From contig JAGXBH010000005.1 in the NCBI GenBank assembly GCA_018971185.1, forward strand, positions 20,566-84,565: a stretch of DNA of 64,000 nt, given 5' to 3'. The position numbers and the translations under genes were made by a program. The notes beneath the pieces are model-generated. The model was given only the letters and a program-made list of their open reading frames with translations. It had not been told where the DNA came from and did not search any database. This stretch comes from Acidobacteriota bacterium. Lineage in GTDB: Bacteria > Actinomycetota > Acidimicrobiia > Acidimicrobiales > RAAP-2. Shown one piece after another: positions 1 to 8,366 of the stretch. How positions within the stretch are numbered: the first letter of the stretch is position 1; every line of letters starts with the position of its first letter.

Positions 1-135
1 TCACTCGTCCCCAACATTCGGACCAACGACATCTTCGTCTGCGGGCCGGCGGGCTTCACCGACCTCGTCGTCAACGCCGCTCGTCGCCTCGGGGTCCCCC
101 ACGAACACGTCCATCGCGAAGCCTTCACCTTCTAG
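1..135 (+). CDS. C-terminal end of an NAD(P)H-dependent flavin/ferredoxin reductase-type protein (5' cut by window edge)
   Basis: Only the last 44 codons are present, ending at TAG 133-135. The fragment carries the CGPAGF element, the Cys-Gly-Pro signature of the ferredoxin-NADP reductase superfamily that closes over the nicotinamide, followed by a short helix and a terminal Phe. In proteins of this superfamily the Cys-Gly segment takes part in hydride transfer from NAD(P)H to flavin. The next two genes encode an FMN-binding protein and the FMN-attaching enzyme ApbE, so the complete protein may be a ferric-reductase-like membrane flavoprotein that feeds electrons outward. The membrane part, if any, lies outside the window, so the subfamily cannot be fixed. 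Confidence 0.7.
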   Translation, partial: SLVPNIRTNDIFVCGPAGFTDLVVNAARRLGVPHEHVHREAFTF

Positions 136-176
136 GAAATGAGTAAGCACATGTCAATCTCGAGAGTCTCACCGTC

Positions 177-740
177 ATGAAGCGCTCGCCCATTGTCGCC
201 GTTGGCACCGTCGTCGGACTCGCCTCGGTGCTGAGCTTTCACACCTCCCCCGTCAAGGTCAACCTCAGCGCCGCCGTCAGCTCGTCGCCGTCGTCGAGCT
301 CACCGTCGACCACGACTCCCACCACGACGGCGCCGGCGTCGACCACCACGACCACGGTGAGTCAGTCGTCCCACGGCTCTGGTCAGTCGTCCACCACCAC
401 GACCCCACCGTCGACCACCACGACCCCACCGTCGACCACCACGACCGCGGCGGCCACGGGCATTCGCACGGTCACCGGTCCGGTGGTCAACTATTACTAC
501 GGCCAGTTGGCGGTCAAGGTGACGGCCAATGGTAAGAAGGTCACGGCGGTGACCATCGCGTCCATCGCCGATGGGGGTAACCCCCTTTCGGTGCAGATCG
601 ACCACTACGCGATCCCGAAGTTGGAACCCGAGGCGATCTCGGCGCAGAGCTCCAACATCCAGAGCGTCTCGGGTGCGAGCTACACCAGCGCCGGCTTCCA
701 GATGTCACTCCAGTACGCGCTGAAGAAGCTCGGCATCTAG
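177..740 (+). CDS. Exported FMN-binding domain protein with a Ser/Thr/Pro stalk
   Basis: 187 residues. A hydrophobic N-terminal segment (about residues 6-28) looks like a signal peptide or membrane anchor. It is followed by a Ser/Thr/Pro-rich stalk (about 35-95) and a C-terminal FMN_bind domain (about 97-187). The domain contains SGASYTS, matching the S-G-A-[ST]-x-T site where ApbE attaches FMN covalently through Thr in other FMN_bind proteins. The gene lies between a flavin reductase fragment and apbE, whose start overlaps this stop by one base. Together they suggest an extracytoplasmic electron-transfer chain. The stalk is encoded by a short tandem repeat. The electron acceptor is unknown. 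Confidence 0.82.
   Translation: MKRSPIVAVGTVVGLASVLSFHTSPVKVNLSAAVSSSPSSSSPSTTTPTTTAPASTTTTTVSQSSHGSGQSSTTTTPPSTTTTPPSTTTTAAATGIRTVTGPVVNYYYGQLAVKVTANGKKVTAVTIASIADGGNPLSVQIDHYAIPKLEPEAISAQSSNIQSVSGASYTSAGFQMSLQYALKKLGI
393..446 (+). repeat. 21-bp in-frame tandem repeat in the FMN-binding protein stalk
   Basis: The 21-base unit starting ACCACCACGACC occurs at 393-413 and 414-434, with a 12-base partial third copy at 435-446. It encodes the heptad TTTTPPS and so lengthens the Thr/Pro stalk between membrane and FMN domain. The copies are identical, which suggests recent slippage. Copy number may vary between strains. Confidence 0.85.
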
Positions 741-1507
741 TGTCGGTCGTGGAGTCGACCACGCGTCACTTCATCGAGGTAATGGGCACGGTCGTCACGG
801 TCGACCTCTTCAACTGCGTCGACGCCGCGGGCGCTAGCGTCGCCGTGGAAGCTGCTCGCGAACTCCTGCACGAGGTCGATCGCATCTTCAGCACCTACAA
901 GGAGGCGAGTCCGCTGAGCCGACTGCGCCGCGGCGAGATCTCCCTCGGCGAGACGCCACCCCAGGTCGCCGACGTCCTCGACCTCTGTCAGCGCGCGAAA
1001 TCCCTGAGTGCCGGCTGGTTCGACCCCTGGGCGATCCCTGGGGGCGTCGATCCGACCGGCTACGTCAAGGGGTGGGCCGCGCAGCGCGCGCTGGACCTCT
1101 TCCGCGCCCTGCCACTGAGTGGCGCCATCGTGAACGCCGCGGGCGACATCGCGTCATTCGGCGGTCCGACGAACGACTCCGTCTTCCGCACAGGGATCGT
1201 ACGACCCGACGATCCCCAACGACTCGCGGCAGTGATCGAGTTGCGTCACTGCCTCGCGACCTCCGGTGAGGCGCAGCGAGGCGCCCATCTCTTCAACCCC
1301 TTCACCCGGGACTTCGCGAGCGCGGTGGCCTCGGCCAGCGTGACCGGCCCGGACCTCGGCGTCTGCGACGCGCTGGCCACGGCCCTGAGCGTGGGCGGTC
1401 ACGACGTGATGGTGCTCATCGACGTCATGGACGAGTACGAAGCCTTGACCATCGACGCCGCGGGGAACCTTCACGCCACCCCGGGCTTCCCCCTCGTGCG
1501 CGACTGA
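740..1507 (+). CDS. apbE: FAD:protein FMN transferase (ApbE family)
   Basis: 255 residues. ApbE enzymes move FMN from FAD onto a Thr of FMN_bind proteins in a Mg-dependent reaction. Family features are visible in order: MGTVVTVDLF near the N-terminus, GYVKGWAAQRA in the nucleotide region, NAAGDIASFGG (the GGD-type loop), TSGEAQRGAHLFNP, and DALATALSV near the C-terminus. GTG at 740 overlaps the TAG of the FMN-binding gene by one base, so the two are translationally coupled and the neighbour is the obvious substrate. No signal peptide is evident, whereas many ApbE proteins are exported lipoproteins. Flavinylation here may therefore occur in the cytoplasm before export, or the true start may differ. 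Confidence 0.9.
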   Translation: MSVVESTTRHFIEVMGTVVTVDLFNCVDAAGASVAVEAARELLHEVDRIFSTYKEASPLSRLRRGEISLGETPPQVADVLDLCQRAKSLSAGWFDPWAIPGGVDPTGYVKGWAAQRALDLFRALPLSGAIVNAAGDIASFGGPTNDSVFRTGIVRPDDPQRLAAVIELRHCLATSGEAQRGAHLFNPFTRDFASAVASASVTGPDLGVCDALATALSVGGHDVMVLIDVMDEYEALTIDAAGNLHATPGFPLVRD

Positions 1508-1513
1508 ACCCGA

Positions 1514-2032
1514 TTAGCGGCGGACGTGACGCCCGTGCACCGGGGCGAGCAGGATCAACGACAGGTACGTGACCACGGCGATCGCCACGTGCATCCATAT
1601 CAGCACGAACACCGCCTGCGCCGACTGGCCGAGATACCAGATGGCCAGGTCGGGCAGGAAGAGGACGAGGGTGACGGCGACCGCCGCGCGTAGGAACAAC
1701 CACTTCGGTTGTGACGAGACCCGCGCGACGAGGGGCCACCCGGCGCAGGCGATGAGCACGCCGATGATCGTCAATTTCGAATAGTCGGAGAATCGAAAGT
1801 GGGAGTAGCCCCTGGTCTTGGGGTAGACCGCGACGCCGATCTTGACCAGGACCGCGTCGACGGCGAGGGAGCCCACGAGCGCGACCAGCGTGGCCACCAC
1901 GACGGCCATCATCGGTGGCGGGGTCTTCGGATTGAAGTCGACGCGAAATCGACGCAACCAGGGACGGAGAAAAGGGGGGACGATCTCGGGTGACAGGCCC
2001 AAGACGCGGCGCGAGTCGGTGGGCGTCATCAC
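1514..2032 (-). CDS. Four-TM membrane protein of unknown function
   Basis: 172 residues with about four hydrophobic helices: near 41-66, 84-103, 113-132 and 138-160. A basic, Pro-rich N-terminus precedes the first helix. I recognise no family. GTG at 2032 or ATG at 2029 can start it. Both overlap the TGA of the upstream small gene (stop 2029-2031), so the pair is coupled. It ends 6 bases from the convergent apbE stop. No catalytic motif is visible. Confidence 0.65.
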   Translation of the reverse strand: MMTPTDSRRVLGLSPEIVPPFLRPWLRRFRVDFNPKTPPPMMAVVVATLVALVGSLAVDAVLVKIGVAVYPKTRGYSHFRFSDYSKLTIIGVLIACAGWPLVARVSSQPKWLFLRAAVAVTLVLFLPDLAIWYLGQSAQAVFVLIWMHVAIAVVTYLSLILLAPVHGRHVRR

Positions 2033-2361
2033 TCCATTCTAATTTGTCCCCCTGGAGCGGTCGGCCCGCAAACCCAGTCAAGGCCCTCGAGGATGGCGCG
2101 CAACTGTCGACCCATCTCACGCGGATTCCCCGCCAGTTCCCCGATGAGCTCACCATCGACGCCAGTGTCGTCTCCCGGTGAGTAGAAGGACACCCGCATG
2201 ACGCGACCTCGCGCGCGGGCCGTGACGACCCAGGGGAATCCCACTCGACCCGAATCACGGGTCGCCATGACCGTCCCCGTCCGATCGAGGCCGAGACTCC
2301 ACTGCGGCGAACGCGCTGCGGCGAGCAGGCGACGTGGGCGATCTCGCGACGACAGGGTCAT
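2029..2361 (-). CDS. Small soluble protein of unknown function, leaderless start
   Basis: 110 residues, no membrane segment and no family I can name. The middle part reads like a small beta-rich domain, and the C-terminal third contains a plausible helix (RQLRAILEGLDW). Support for a real gene is twofold. A TAGGGT box (2368-2373, minus strand) sits 6 nt before the ATG, the same leaderless arrangement seen at many genes here. The stop also overlaps the start of the downstream membrane protein gene. Confidence 0.55.
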   Translation of the reverse strand: MTLSSRDRPRRLLAAARSPQWSLGLDRTGTVMATRDSGRVGFPWVVTARARGRVMRVSFYSPGDDTGVDGELIGELAGNPREMGRQLRAILEGLDWVCGPTAPGGQIRME

Positions 2362-2428
2362 CGCCGCACCCTAGGACCGCGCGGTGACACCGCGGGCGCC
2401 TCGCCCCATTGACGCGCCCGCGGCCGGG

Positions 2429-3079
2429 TCACTCGCGGTCGACGCCGTCGAGGGGCTGAGCGTGACGAACCCGCCGGGCGCGGGGCACCGACGCCCCCCA
2501 CCCCTCGGGTGACGAGATCGCGTAGGTCCACAGGATCAGGCACCACGCGAAACCCACCTCGAAGACCAGTTCACCGTCGAGCATGTGATTGAACCCCCAG
2601 TCGGGAAGCGACGCGGCCGCCACCAGTCCCCCCACCAATTGGACGAGGAACACCACGGTGGTGAGCGCGCCACGACGACGCAGGTACAGGTAGGTCGCCG
2701 CACCCATCTGCGTCACGCCGATGACGATCCCGATCGCCATGTGCGCCCAGTTGAAGAAGGCGCCGTGATTGAAGGGGGTCAACAGGAGCATCGGCAGGGC
2801 CAACGCGACGACGCGCAGTCCCCCGGAGATCGTCGGCGTCGCTTCGAGCGGCGCCAGGTACCGTGCGCAGCGCCACAATCCGACGGACGCCACGCCGTAG
2901 CCAATCGTGATGATCGGCAGGGTCGGCGCGTGGACCCCGAAATAGGAGATCCCGTAACTCTCGACCTGACCAGGATGGGCGACCGCCACGCACATCGCCA
3001 CGCAGACGAAGAACACCACCTGAGTGGCCACGAGGACCTGACGAGCCTGCGCCGGCACCGATCCGGACGACGATTTCAC
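2429..3079 (-). CDS. Multi-pass membrane protein of unknown function (DUF998-like layout)
   Basis: 216 residues from GTG at 3079, which overlaps the ppa stop as GTGA. A longer reading would run back inside ppa and is rejected. About six hydrophobic helices are visible, including segments near residues 13-35, 48-68, 85-103, 110-130, 138-155 and 165-190. The layout (short soluble N-terminus, regular TM spacing, PTLPIITIGYGVAS and NWAHMAIGIVIG segments) recalls DUF998-type proteins, but I cannot confirm this. It is coupled to pyrophosphatase without an obvious functional link. Confidence 0.6.
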   Translation of the reverse strand: MKSSSGSVPAQARQVLVATQVVFFVCVAMCVAVAHPGQVESYGISYFGVHAPTLPIITIGYGVASVGLWRCARYLAPLEATPTISGGLRVVALALPMLLLTPFNHGAFFNWAHMAIGIVIGVTQMGAATYLYLRRRGALTTVVFLVQLVGGLVAAASLPDWGFNHMLDGELVFEVGFAWCLILWTYAISSPEGWGASVPRARRVRHAQPLDGVDRE

Positions 3080-3558
3080 CCCTCGTATCGAACCCGCGAC
3101 GCCGTGAGCTCCTGGAGGGCCTCGTCGCGACCGACGAAGTGCTCCACCTTGACCCACTTGCCCTCGTCGAGGTCCTTGTACACGGTGAAGAAGTGACTGA
3201 TGCGGTCCAGGGTGAGCTTGGGCACATCGGTGATGTCCCGGGCGTCCTTCCAGGCGGGGTCGTAATCGGGCACGGTGATCAGCTTCGCGTCCTCACCGTT
3301 CTCGTCGGTCATGATGCACATGCCCAGGATCCGCGCCTCGATGACGCAGCCCGGGAACGTCGGGTACGCCGTCAGCACCAGTGCGTCGAGGGGGTCGCCG
3401 TCGCCCCCCAAGGTGTCGGGGATGAAACCGTACTCGGCGGGATATCCCATGGAGACGATGAGGTGACGATCCAACTTGATCATGTGCGTCTCGTGGTCGT
3501 ACTCGTACTTGTTCGGGCTCCCTGCGGGGATCTCCACGATGACGTTGATGGTCTCCAT
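3076..3558 (-). CDS. ppa: Inorganic pyrophosphatase, family I
   Basis: 160 residues, the usual bacterial length. It hydrolyses pyrophosphate to two phosphates in the cytoplasm and pulls biosynthetic reactions forward. The family signature GDGDPLDALVL at about residues 52-62 supplies the metal-binding aspartates D53, D55 and D58. DYDPAWKD and KDLDEGKWV add further conserved acidic and basic residues. A strong Shine-Dalgarno sequence (AAGGAGAC, 3565-3572 on the minus strand) precedes the ATG. A candidate -10 box TAGTGT lies at 3605-3610, so this gene has a normal 5' leader. A membrane protein gene is translationally coupled downstream. Confidence 0.96.
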   Translation of the reverse strand: METINVIVEIPAGSPNKYEYDHETHMIKLDRHLIVSMGYPAEYGFIPDTLGGDGDPLDALVLTAYPTFPGCVIEARILGMCIMTDENGEDAKLITVPDYDPAWKDARDITDVPKLTLDRISHFFTVYKDLDEGKWVKVEHFVGRDEALQELTASRVRYEG

Positions 3559-3695
3559 CGACGTCTCCTTTCGGGTAAGTCGCGCAACACCGTTGCGTCA
3601 CTTCACACTAGCGAGCGACGCCGCGACCCATCTTCGGCCCTCGCATCGCGGTCGCGACCCGACGGTGTCGGGGTAGGCGCCCACTTCGACGCTAC

Positions 3696-3709
3696 ACGAG
3701 GGCCCTCGT
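3696..3709. promoter_or_regulatory. 14-bp perfect palindrome in the purU promoter region
   Basis: ACGAGGGCCCTCGT is a perfect 14-base palindrome. It ends 6 bases before a TACGCT -10 candidate (3716-3721), so it falls where the spacer and -35 would be. That is a typical repressor operator position. No regulator gene is adjacent, so the binding protein is unknown. Confidence 0.4.
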
Positions 3710-3737
3710 TCCCTCTACGCTGGTCACGAGGAGCTCC

Positions 3738-4586
3738 GTGACCGTCTACGTCGTAACACTGCAATGCATTGACCGTCCGGGCATCGTCCTGGCGACGTCG
3801 ACGGCGATCGTCGCGGTCGACGGCAACATCCTGGAGAACGACCAGTTCACCGACCCCGTCACGGCACGATTTTGCATGCGCACGCGATTCGAGTCCGAAA
3901 GTCAGGACCTCAGCGCCGTTCGCGACCAGCTGGAGGCCGCCCTCTCCCCCTTCGACCCCATCCTCACGATCCGTCGCGAGGACACTCGTCGACGCGCCCT
4001 GGTGATGGTCTCGCAGTACGATCATTGCTTGGCCGAGTTGCTCTACCGACGCGACTCCGGCGACCTGCCCCTCGAGATCGTGGCCGTGGTGAGCAACCAC
4101 CGCGACTGCGCGGCACTGGCCCAACGCCACGACGTTCCCTTCTTCCACGTGCCGATCACCCCAGAGACCAAGGCCGCCGCCGAAGACGAACTGCGCGAGT
4201 TGCTCGCGACGTGGCGGGCGGACTTCGTCATCCTGGCGCGCTACATGCAGGTGCTGTCCAGGGAGCTCTGCGCCGACCTGGCCGGGCGCGCGCTCAACAT
4301 CCACCACTCGTTCCTCCCGGGCTTCAAGGGAGCGCGCCCCTACCATCAAGCCTACGAACGCGGGGTGAAGCTGATCGGCGCCACGGCCCACTTCGTCACC
4401 GCCGAGCTCGATGAGGGACCCATCATCGACCAGGACGTCGTTCGCGTCACGCACGCGCGACGACCCGAGGACCTCGTCGCCCTCGGTCGCGATGTCGAGC
4501 GCAGCGTGCTGGCGCGCGCGGCGCACCTCCTCGCCGAGGACCGTGTGGCGCTGGTGGGTCAACGCACCGTCGTCTTCTCGCAATGA
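3738..4586 (+). CDS. purU: Formyltetrahydrofolate deformylase
   Basis: 282 residues. PurU hydrolyses 10-formyl-THF to THF and formate, balancing one-carbon pools and supplying formate. An N-terminal ACT domain (about 1-80, starting TVYVVTLQCIDRPGIV) probably senses an amino acid, as Met/Gly do for the E. coli enzyme. The formyltransferase-like domain (about 85-280) has the catalytic trio N187, H189 (LNIHHSFLPGFKGARPYHQA) and D225 (ELDEGPII). GTG at 3738 is preceded by GAGGAG at 3728-3733. The gene ends one base from the convergent kynU stop. Formate is also released in tryptophan breakdown by the neighbouring pathway, but a real link is speculative. Confidence 0.94.
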   Translation: MTVYVVTLQCIDRPGIVLATSTAIVAVDGNILENDQFTDPVTARFCMRTRFESESQDLSAVRDQLEAALSPFDPILTIRREDTRRRALVMVSQYDHCLAELLYRRDSGDLPLEIVAVVSNHRDCAALAQRHDVPFFHVPITPETKAAAEDELRELLATWRADFVILARYMQVLSRELCADLAGRALNIHHSFLPGFKGARPYHQAYERGVKLIGATAHFVTAELDEGPIIDQDVVRVTHARRPEDLVALGRDVERSVLARAAHLLAEDRVALVGQRTVVFSQ

Positions 4587-4587
4587 C

Positions 4588-5820
4588 TCAGGTCACGGCG
4601 AGGCGCACCGCGAACCGCTCGTCGAGGTGCGCCGACGACCGCACCACCTCCGCCAGGACCTGCACGGCGTCGTAGACGTCGACGTAGCGCAGGTACAGCG
4701 GCGCGAATCCGAAGCGACAGATGTCCGGCGCGCGGAAGTCGCCGATCACGCCGCGCTCGATCAGGGCCTGGATGATGCCATACCCGTGCTCGTGGCGCAG
4801 GGCGACCTGGCTCCCTCGACGACCGTGCTCTCGCGGCGTCACCACCTCGAAGGCGTCCCCGAGCTCATCGTGGACCAGTTCGATGAAGAGATCGGTCAGC
4901 GCCAGACTCTTCTCTCGGATCTCGGTCATCGTGGTGCGCTCGAACACCTCGAGGGCTCCGTCGAGGGCGGCGAGCGCGATCACCGACGGCGACGACGTCA
5001 AGTACGCGCGCATCCCCGGTGCGGACTCGTACGTCGACTCGAACGCGAAGGGGCGGGCGTGGCCGAGCCACCCCGGCAAGGGGTTGCGCAGGACCCCCTG
5101 CCAACGAGATGCCACGTAGGCGAAGGCCGGCGCGCCCGGTCCCCCATTGAGGTACTTGTAGCCGCAGCCCGCGGCGAAGTCGACGTCGGCCGCGGTGACG
5201 TCGAGGGGCACGGCTCCCGTCGAGTGGGCGAAGTCCCATAACATCAACGCCCCCGCGGCGTGGACGGCGGCGGTGATCTTCGCCATGTCGAGCATCTCAC
5301 CCGTGCGGAAGTCGACCTGGGTGAGCATGACCAGGGCGACGTCCTCATCGAGGTGCTCGTGGAGCGTATCGCGATCGATGGTCTTCACCACGATGTCGCG
5401 GCCCGCCAACTTCGCCATGCCGGCCACGATGTACAGGTCGGAGTGGAAGTTCACGGCGTCGGTGATGACGACGTGGCGGTTCTCGCGCAGCTCCAAGGCG
5501 CCACCGATGATCTTCGCGAGCAGGAAGGTCAACGTGTCCGCGACGAGGACTTCACCGTCGTGCGCACCGATGAGCGGAGCCAGTCGGTCCCCGAGTGCGA
5601 AGGGCGCGTCCGCCCAGCCCGCCGCGTTCCAGGAGCGCACCAGGCCGTCACCCCATTCCTGATCGACGACCTCGCGGATGCGGCGCTGCGCGCCGACGCT
5701 CACGGGACCCAGTGAGTTGCCGTCGAGGTAGATCTGCCCGCCGGGCAGGACGAACTCACGACGAAGGAGCGCCAAGGGATCGCGGGCGTCCAGGTCCAGG
5801 CACTCGTCTCGGGTTCTCAT
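4588..5820 (-). CDS. kynU: Kynureninase
   Basis: 410 residues. This PLP enzyme cleaves kynurenine to anthranilate and alanine. Characteristic segments are IYLDGNSLGP (about 30-39), NFHSDLY, LWDFAHSTGAVP, and GCGYKYLNGGPG with the PLP lysine at K222. ATG at 5820 overlaps the stop of tryptophan dioxygenase as ATGA. Longer readings extend into that gene and are rejected. kynA-kynU therefore form a two-gene operon carrying tryptophan to anthranilate. The kynurenine formamidase step is not encoded nearby. Confidence 0.95.
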   Translation of the reverse strand: MRTRDECLDLDARDPLALLRREFVLPGGQIYLDGNSLGPVSVGAQRRIREVVDQEWGDGLVRSWNAAGWADAPFALGDRLAPLIGAHDGEVLVADTLTFLLAKIIGGALELRENRHVVITDAVNFHSDLYIVAGMAKLAGRDIVVKTIDRDTLHEHLDEDVALVMLTQVDFRTGEMLDMAKITAAVHAAGALMLWDFAHSTGAVPLDVTAADVDFAAGCGYKYLNGGPGAPAFAYVASRWQGVLRNPLPGWLGHARPFAFESTYESAPGMRAYLTSSPSVIALAALDGALEVFERTTMTEIREKSLALTDLFIELVHDELGDAFEVVTPREHGRRGSQVALRHEHGYGIIQALIERGVIGDFRAPDICRFGFAPLYLRYVDVYDAVQVLAEVVRSSAHLDERFAVRLAVT

Positions 5821-6572
5821 AGGACACTCCTCACTTGCCATAACACGGGGTAGAGACGCTGCGCGATCGTGGTGTCGAGGTAGGCCATCCCCTCGGAACC
5901 TCCGGTCCCCGGACGTCGACCGATCTGGCGACCCGCCATCATCATGTGCTGGTGGCGCCACATCGCGAGGCGCTCGTCGTGATCCATCATGAGTTCCGCG
6001 ACGGCGTGCAGAGACGACGTGGTCGCCGAGTGGTGCTCGCGGTAGAGTTCGCACGCCATTCTGAGGGGGTCGAGGTCGCCCCCCTCCCCGAGCGCCCGGC
6101 CCAGGGCGAACTCGAATCCGCCCCAGAGCGACGGGGATTGACTGGCCTCGACCAATCTGGCCCGGGTGTCATCATCGAAGAAGGCGAAGGTGAGGGTCTC
6201 GGGTCGACCACCACCACTGAGGAATTCGATCACGCGGAACTGGGCCGATTGGAAACCCGAGGCCGGATCGAGGGGATCGCGGAACTCGAGGAAGCCTTCG
6301 GGTGACATCGTCTCGAGGACTCGAAGATGTTGAATCAGTAGGTCCTCAATCGACACGACGCGCACGAGGTGGGGTCGCGCGTTCCAGGGCTCGTTCGCCC
6401 ACAGTGCACGACTCGCGCGGCGCAACTCATCGATGATGACCTTGAACCAGAGCTCGTAGGACTGGTGCACGACGATGAAGAGCAGTTCGTCCGGTGCGCC
6501 CTCGGTGAGGGGAACCTGCAACGTGAGAAGGTCATTGATCTTGAGGTAGGACGAGTAGTCGGTGGACGCCAC
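5817..6572 (-). CDS. kynA: Tryptophan 2,3-dioxygenase
   Basis: 251 residues from the preferred GTG at 6572; a GTG at 6584 would add four residues. The haem enzyme oxidises L-tryptophan to N-formylkynurenine. HQSYELWFKVI (distal-pocket H36), FLEFRDPLDPASGFQS, and WRHQHMMMAGRQIG with haem-ligand H209 followed by RPGTGGSEG match the family. It is somewhat shorter than the usual 270-290 residues at the N-terminus. A TAGTGT box (6581-6586, minus strand) lies 8 nt before GTG 6572, suggesting a leaderless transcript starting in the 30-base gap after ettA. It is coupled to kynU. Confidence 0.94.
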   Translation of the reverse strand: MASTDYSSYLKINDLLTLQVPLTEGAPDELLFIVVHQSYELWFKVIIDELRRASRALWANEPWNARPHLVRVVSIEDLLIQHLRVLETMSPEGFLEFRDPLDPASGFQSAQFRVIEFLSGGGRPETLTFAFFDDDTRARLVEASQSPSLWGGFEFALGRALGEGGDLDPLRMACELYREHHSATTSSLHAVAELMMDHDERLAMWRHQHMMMAGRQIGRRPGTGGSEGMAYLDTTIAQRLYPVLWQVRSVL

Positions 6573-6614
6573 GCACAGCAACACTACGACGCCACGCGGG
6601 CCCCAGTTGGAGCG

Positions 6615-8291
6615 TTAGCGCGTCAGCGGCTTGTAGCGGATACGGTGCGGCTGATCGGCGTCGGTTCCCAGTCGCTTGTGGCGCTCGGCCTCGTAATCCG
6701 AGAAGTTCCCCTCGAACCACCGCACCACGGCGTCCCCCTCGAAGGCGAGGACGTGGGTGGCGATGCGGTCGAGGAACCAACGATCGTGGCTGATCACGAC
6801 GACGCAACCGGGGAACGTGAGGAGGCCGTCCTCGAGCGCCCGCAGGGTGTCGACGTCGAGGTCGTTGGTGGGCTCGTCGAGGAGCAGGACGTTGCCCCCG
6901 GTGCGCAGGACCTTCGCCAACTGCACACGATTTCGTTCGCCGCCGGAGATCTCACCGACCTTCTTCTGCTGGTCCGACCCCTTGAAGCCGAAGCTCGCGA
7001 CGTAGGCACGGGCGTGGACCTCACGACTGCCCACCACCATGTGTTCTTGGCCCCCGCTGATCTCGTCGAACACCGTCGCGGCGGCGTCGAGGCTGTCGCG
7101 TGACTGGTCGACGTAGGCGAACTGGACGGTGGAACCCACCTCGATCGTCCCCGACGTCGGTTGCTCCAAACCGACCATCATCTTGAACAGCGTGGTCTTG
7201 CCCGCTCCGTTGGCGCCGATCACCCCCACGATCCCGCCGGGGGGGAGCAGGAAGTCCAGGTCCTCGATCAGCAGCCGATCGTCGTAGGCCTTGGTGAGGT
7301 GCGACGCGTTGACGACGACGTCGCCCAGTCGCGGTCCCGGTGGGATCGCGATCTCGAGTTTGTCCGCTCGACGCTCCGCCGCCTCCGACTCGGCGACCAA
7401 CTCGTTGAACGCGCTGAGGCGAGCCTTGCCCTTACTCTGGCGCGCGCGCGGTGACATCCGGATCCACTCGAGCTCGCGCTCCAGTGCGGCCTGACGCGCC
7501 TTGTCGGCCTTCTCCTCGCCGGCGAGTCGAGCCTGCTTCTGCTCGAGCCACGACGAGTAGTTGCCCTCCCAGGGGATGCCGTGTCCACGATCGAGTTCCA
7601 ATATCCACGACGCCGCGTTGTCCAGGAAATACCGGTCGTGGGTGATCGCCACGACCGTCCCGCTGTAATCCTGGAGGGTCCGCTCCAACCACGCCACCGA
7701 CTCGGCGTCGAGGTGGTTGGTCGGCTCGTCGAGCAGGAGGAGGTCGGGGTGCGACAGGAGGAGGCGGCACAACGCCACCCGTCGACGTTCACCGCCCGAG
7801 AGTTTGGTCACGTCGGCGTCCGACGGCGGGAGCCGCAACGCATCCATGGCGATCTCGAGGGTGCGCTCGAGGTCCCACGCCCCCAACGCGTCGATACGCG
7901 TCTGAAGTGTCGACTGTTCGGCGAGGAGCGCGTCGAAGTCGGCGTCGGGGTCGGCAAAGCTCGCGCATACCTCGTTGAATCTCGCCAGGAGGTCGCGTTG
8001 CTCAGCCACACCGTCGGCGACGTTGCCCACGACGTCCTTGTCCGGGTCCAGCTGCGGCTCTTGGGGCAGGTAGCCCACCGTGAACCCGGGGGTCAGCCGG
8101 GCCTCGCCACTGAATCCGTCGTCGAGACCGGCCATGATCCGAAGGAGCGAGGACTTGCCCGAACCGTTGGAGCCGATCACGCCGATCTTCGCGCCCGGGT
8201 AGAAGGAGAGGTTGATGCCCTTGAGCACCTCGCGATCGGGGGGATAGAAACGGCGCAGGTCGCGCATGGTGAAGATGAACTGGGCAGCCAT
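6615..8291 (-). CDS. ettA: Energy-dependent translational throttle protein EttA (ABC-F)
   Basis: 558 residues with two soluble ABC domains and no membrane part. EttA binds the ribosomal E site and gates the first elongation steps according to ATP/ADP. The first domain has Walker A GSNGSGKSS, LSGGERRR and LLLDEPTNHLD. The second has GANGAGKTT, ISGGERNR and LLLDEPTNDLD. Between them lies the arm/linker rich in Arg and Lys (about 240-310) containing MSPRARQSKGKARL. The N-terminal MAAQFIFTMRDLRRFYPP is typical of EttA. ATG 8291 has a CAGACT box 7 nt upstream and no Shine-Dalgarno sequence. Confidence 0.95.
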   Translation of the reverse strand: MAAQFIFTMRDLRRFYPPDREVLKGINLSFYPGAKIGVIGSNGSGKSSLLRIMAGLDDGFSGEARLTPGFTVGYLPQEPQLDPDKDVVGNVADGVAEQRDLLARFNEVCASFADPDADFDALLAEQSTLQTRIDALGAWDLERTLEIAMDALRLPPSDADVTKLSGGERRRVALCRLLLSHPDLLLLDEPTNHLDAESVAWLERTLQDYSGTVVAITHDRYFLDNAASWILELDRGHGIPWEGNYSSWLEQKQARLAGEEKADKARQAALERELEWIRMSPRARQSKGKARLSAFNELVAESEAAERRADKLEIAIPPGPRLGDVVVNASHLTKAYDDRLLIEDLDFLLPPGGIVGVIGANGAGKTTLFKMMVGLEQPTSGTIEVGSTVQFAYVDQSRDSLDAAATVFDEISGGQEHMVVGSREVHARAYVASFGFKGSDQQKKVGEISGGERNRVQLAKVLRTGGNVLLLDEPTNDLDVDTLRALEDGLLTFPGCVVVISHDRWFLDRIATHVLAFEGDAVVRWFEGNFSDYEAERHKRLGTDADQPHRIRYKPLTR

Positions 8292-8366
8292 ACCCTCTAG
8301 TCTGGCGCACGACGACGAGGTCGGCGACCGATCGACGCGTCACACGCCACCCGTACACTGATGGCC

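Noticed and set aside
393..446. Short direct repeats considered as a CRISPR array
   Set aside because: The copies are contiguous, in frame and without spacers, so they are a coding tandem repeat.
300..605. Arg/Gly-rich reading frame on the minus strand opposite the FMN-binding stalk
   Set aside because: It is the antisense image of the Thr/Pro repeat. Composition is extreme and no start signal exists.
2358..2546. 62-residue frame on the minus strand
   Set aside because: It overlaps the end of the membrane protein gene and has shadow-like Arg/Pro composition. No start signal.
3559..3737. Possible riboswitch or small gene in the ppa-purU gap
   Set aside because: I see only the two divergent promoters and the palindrome; no conserved RNA fold or reading frame.
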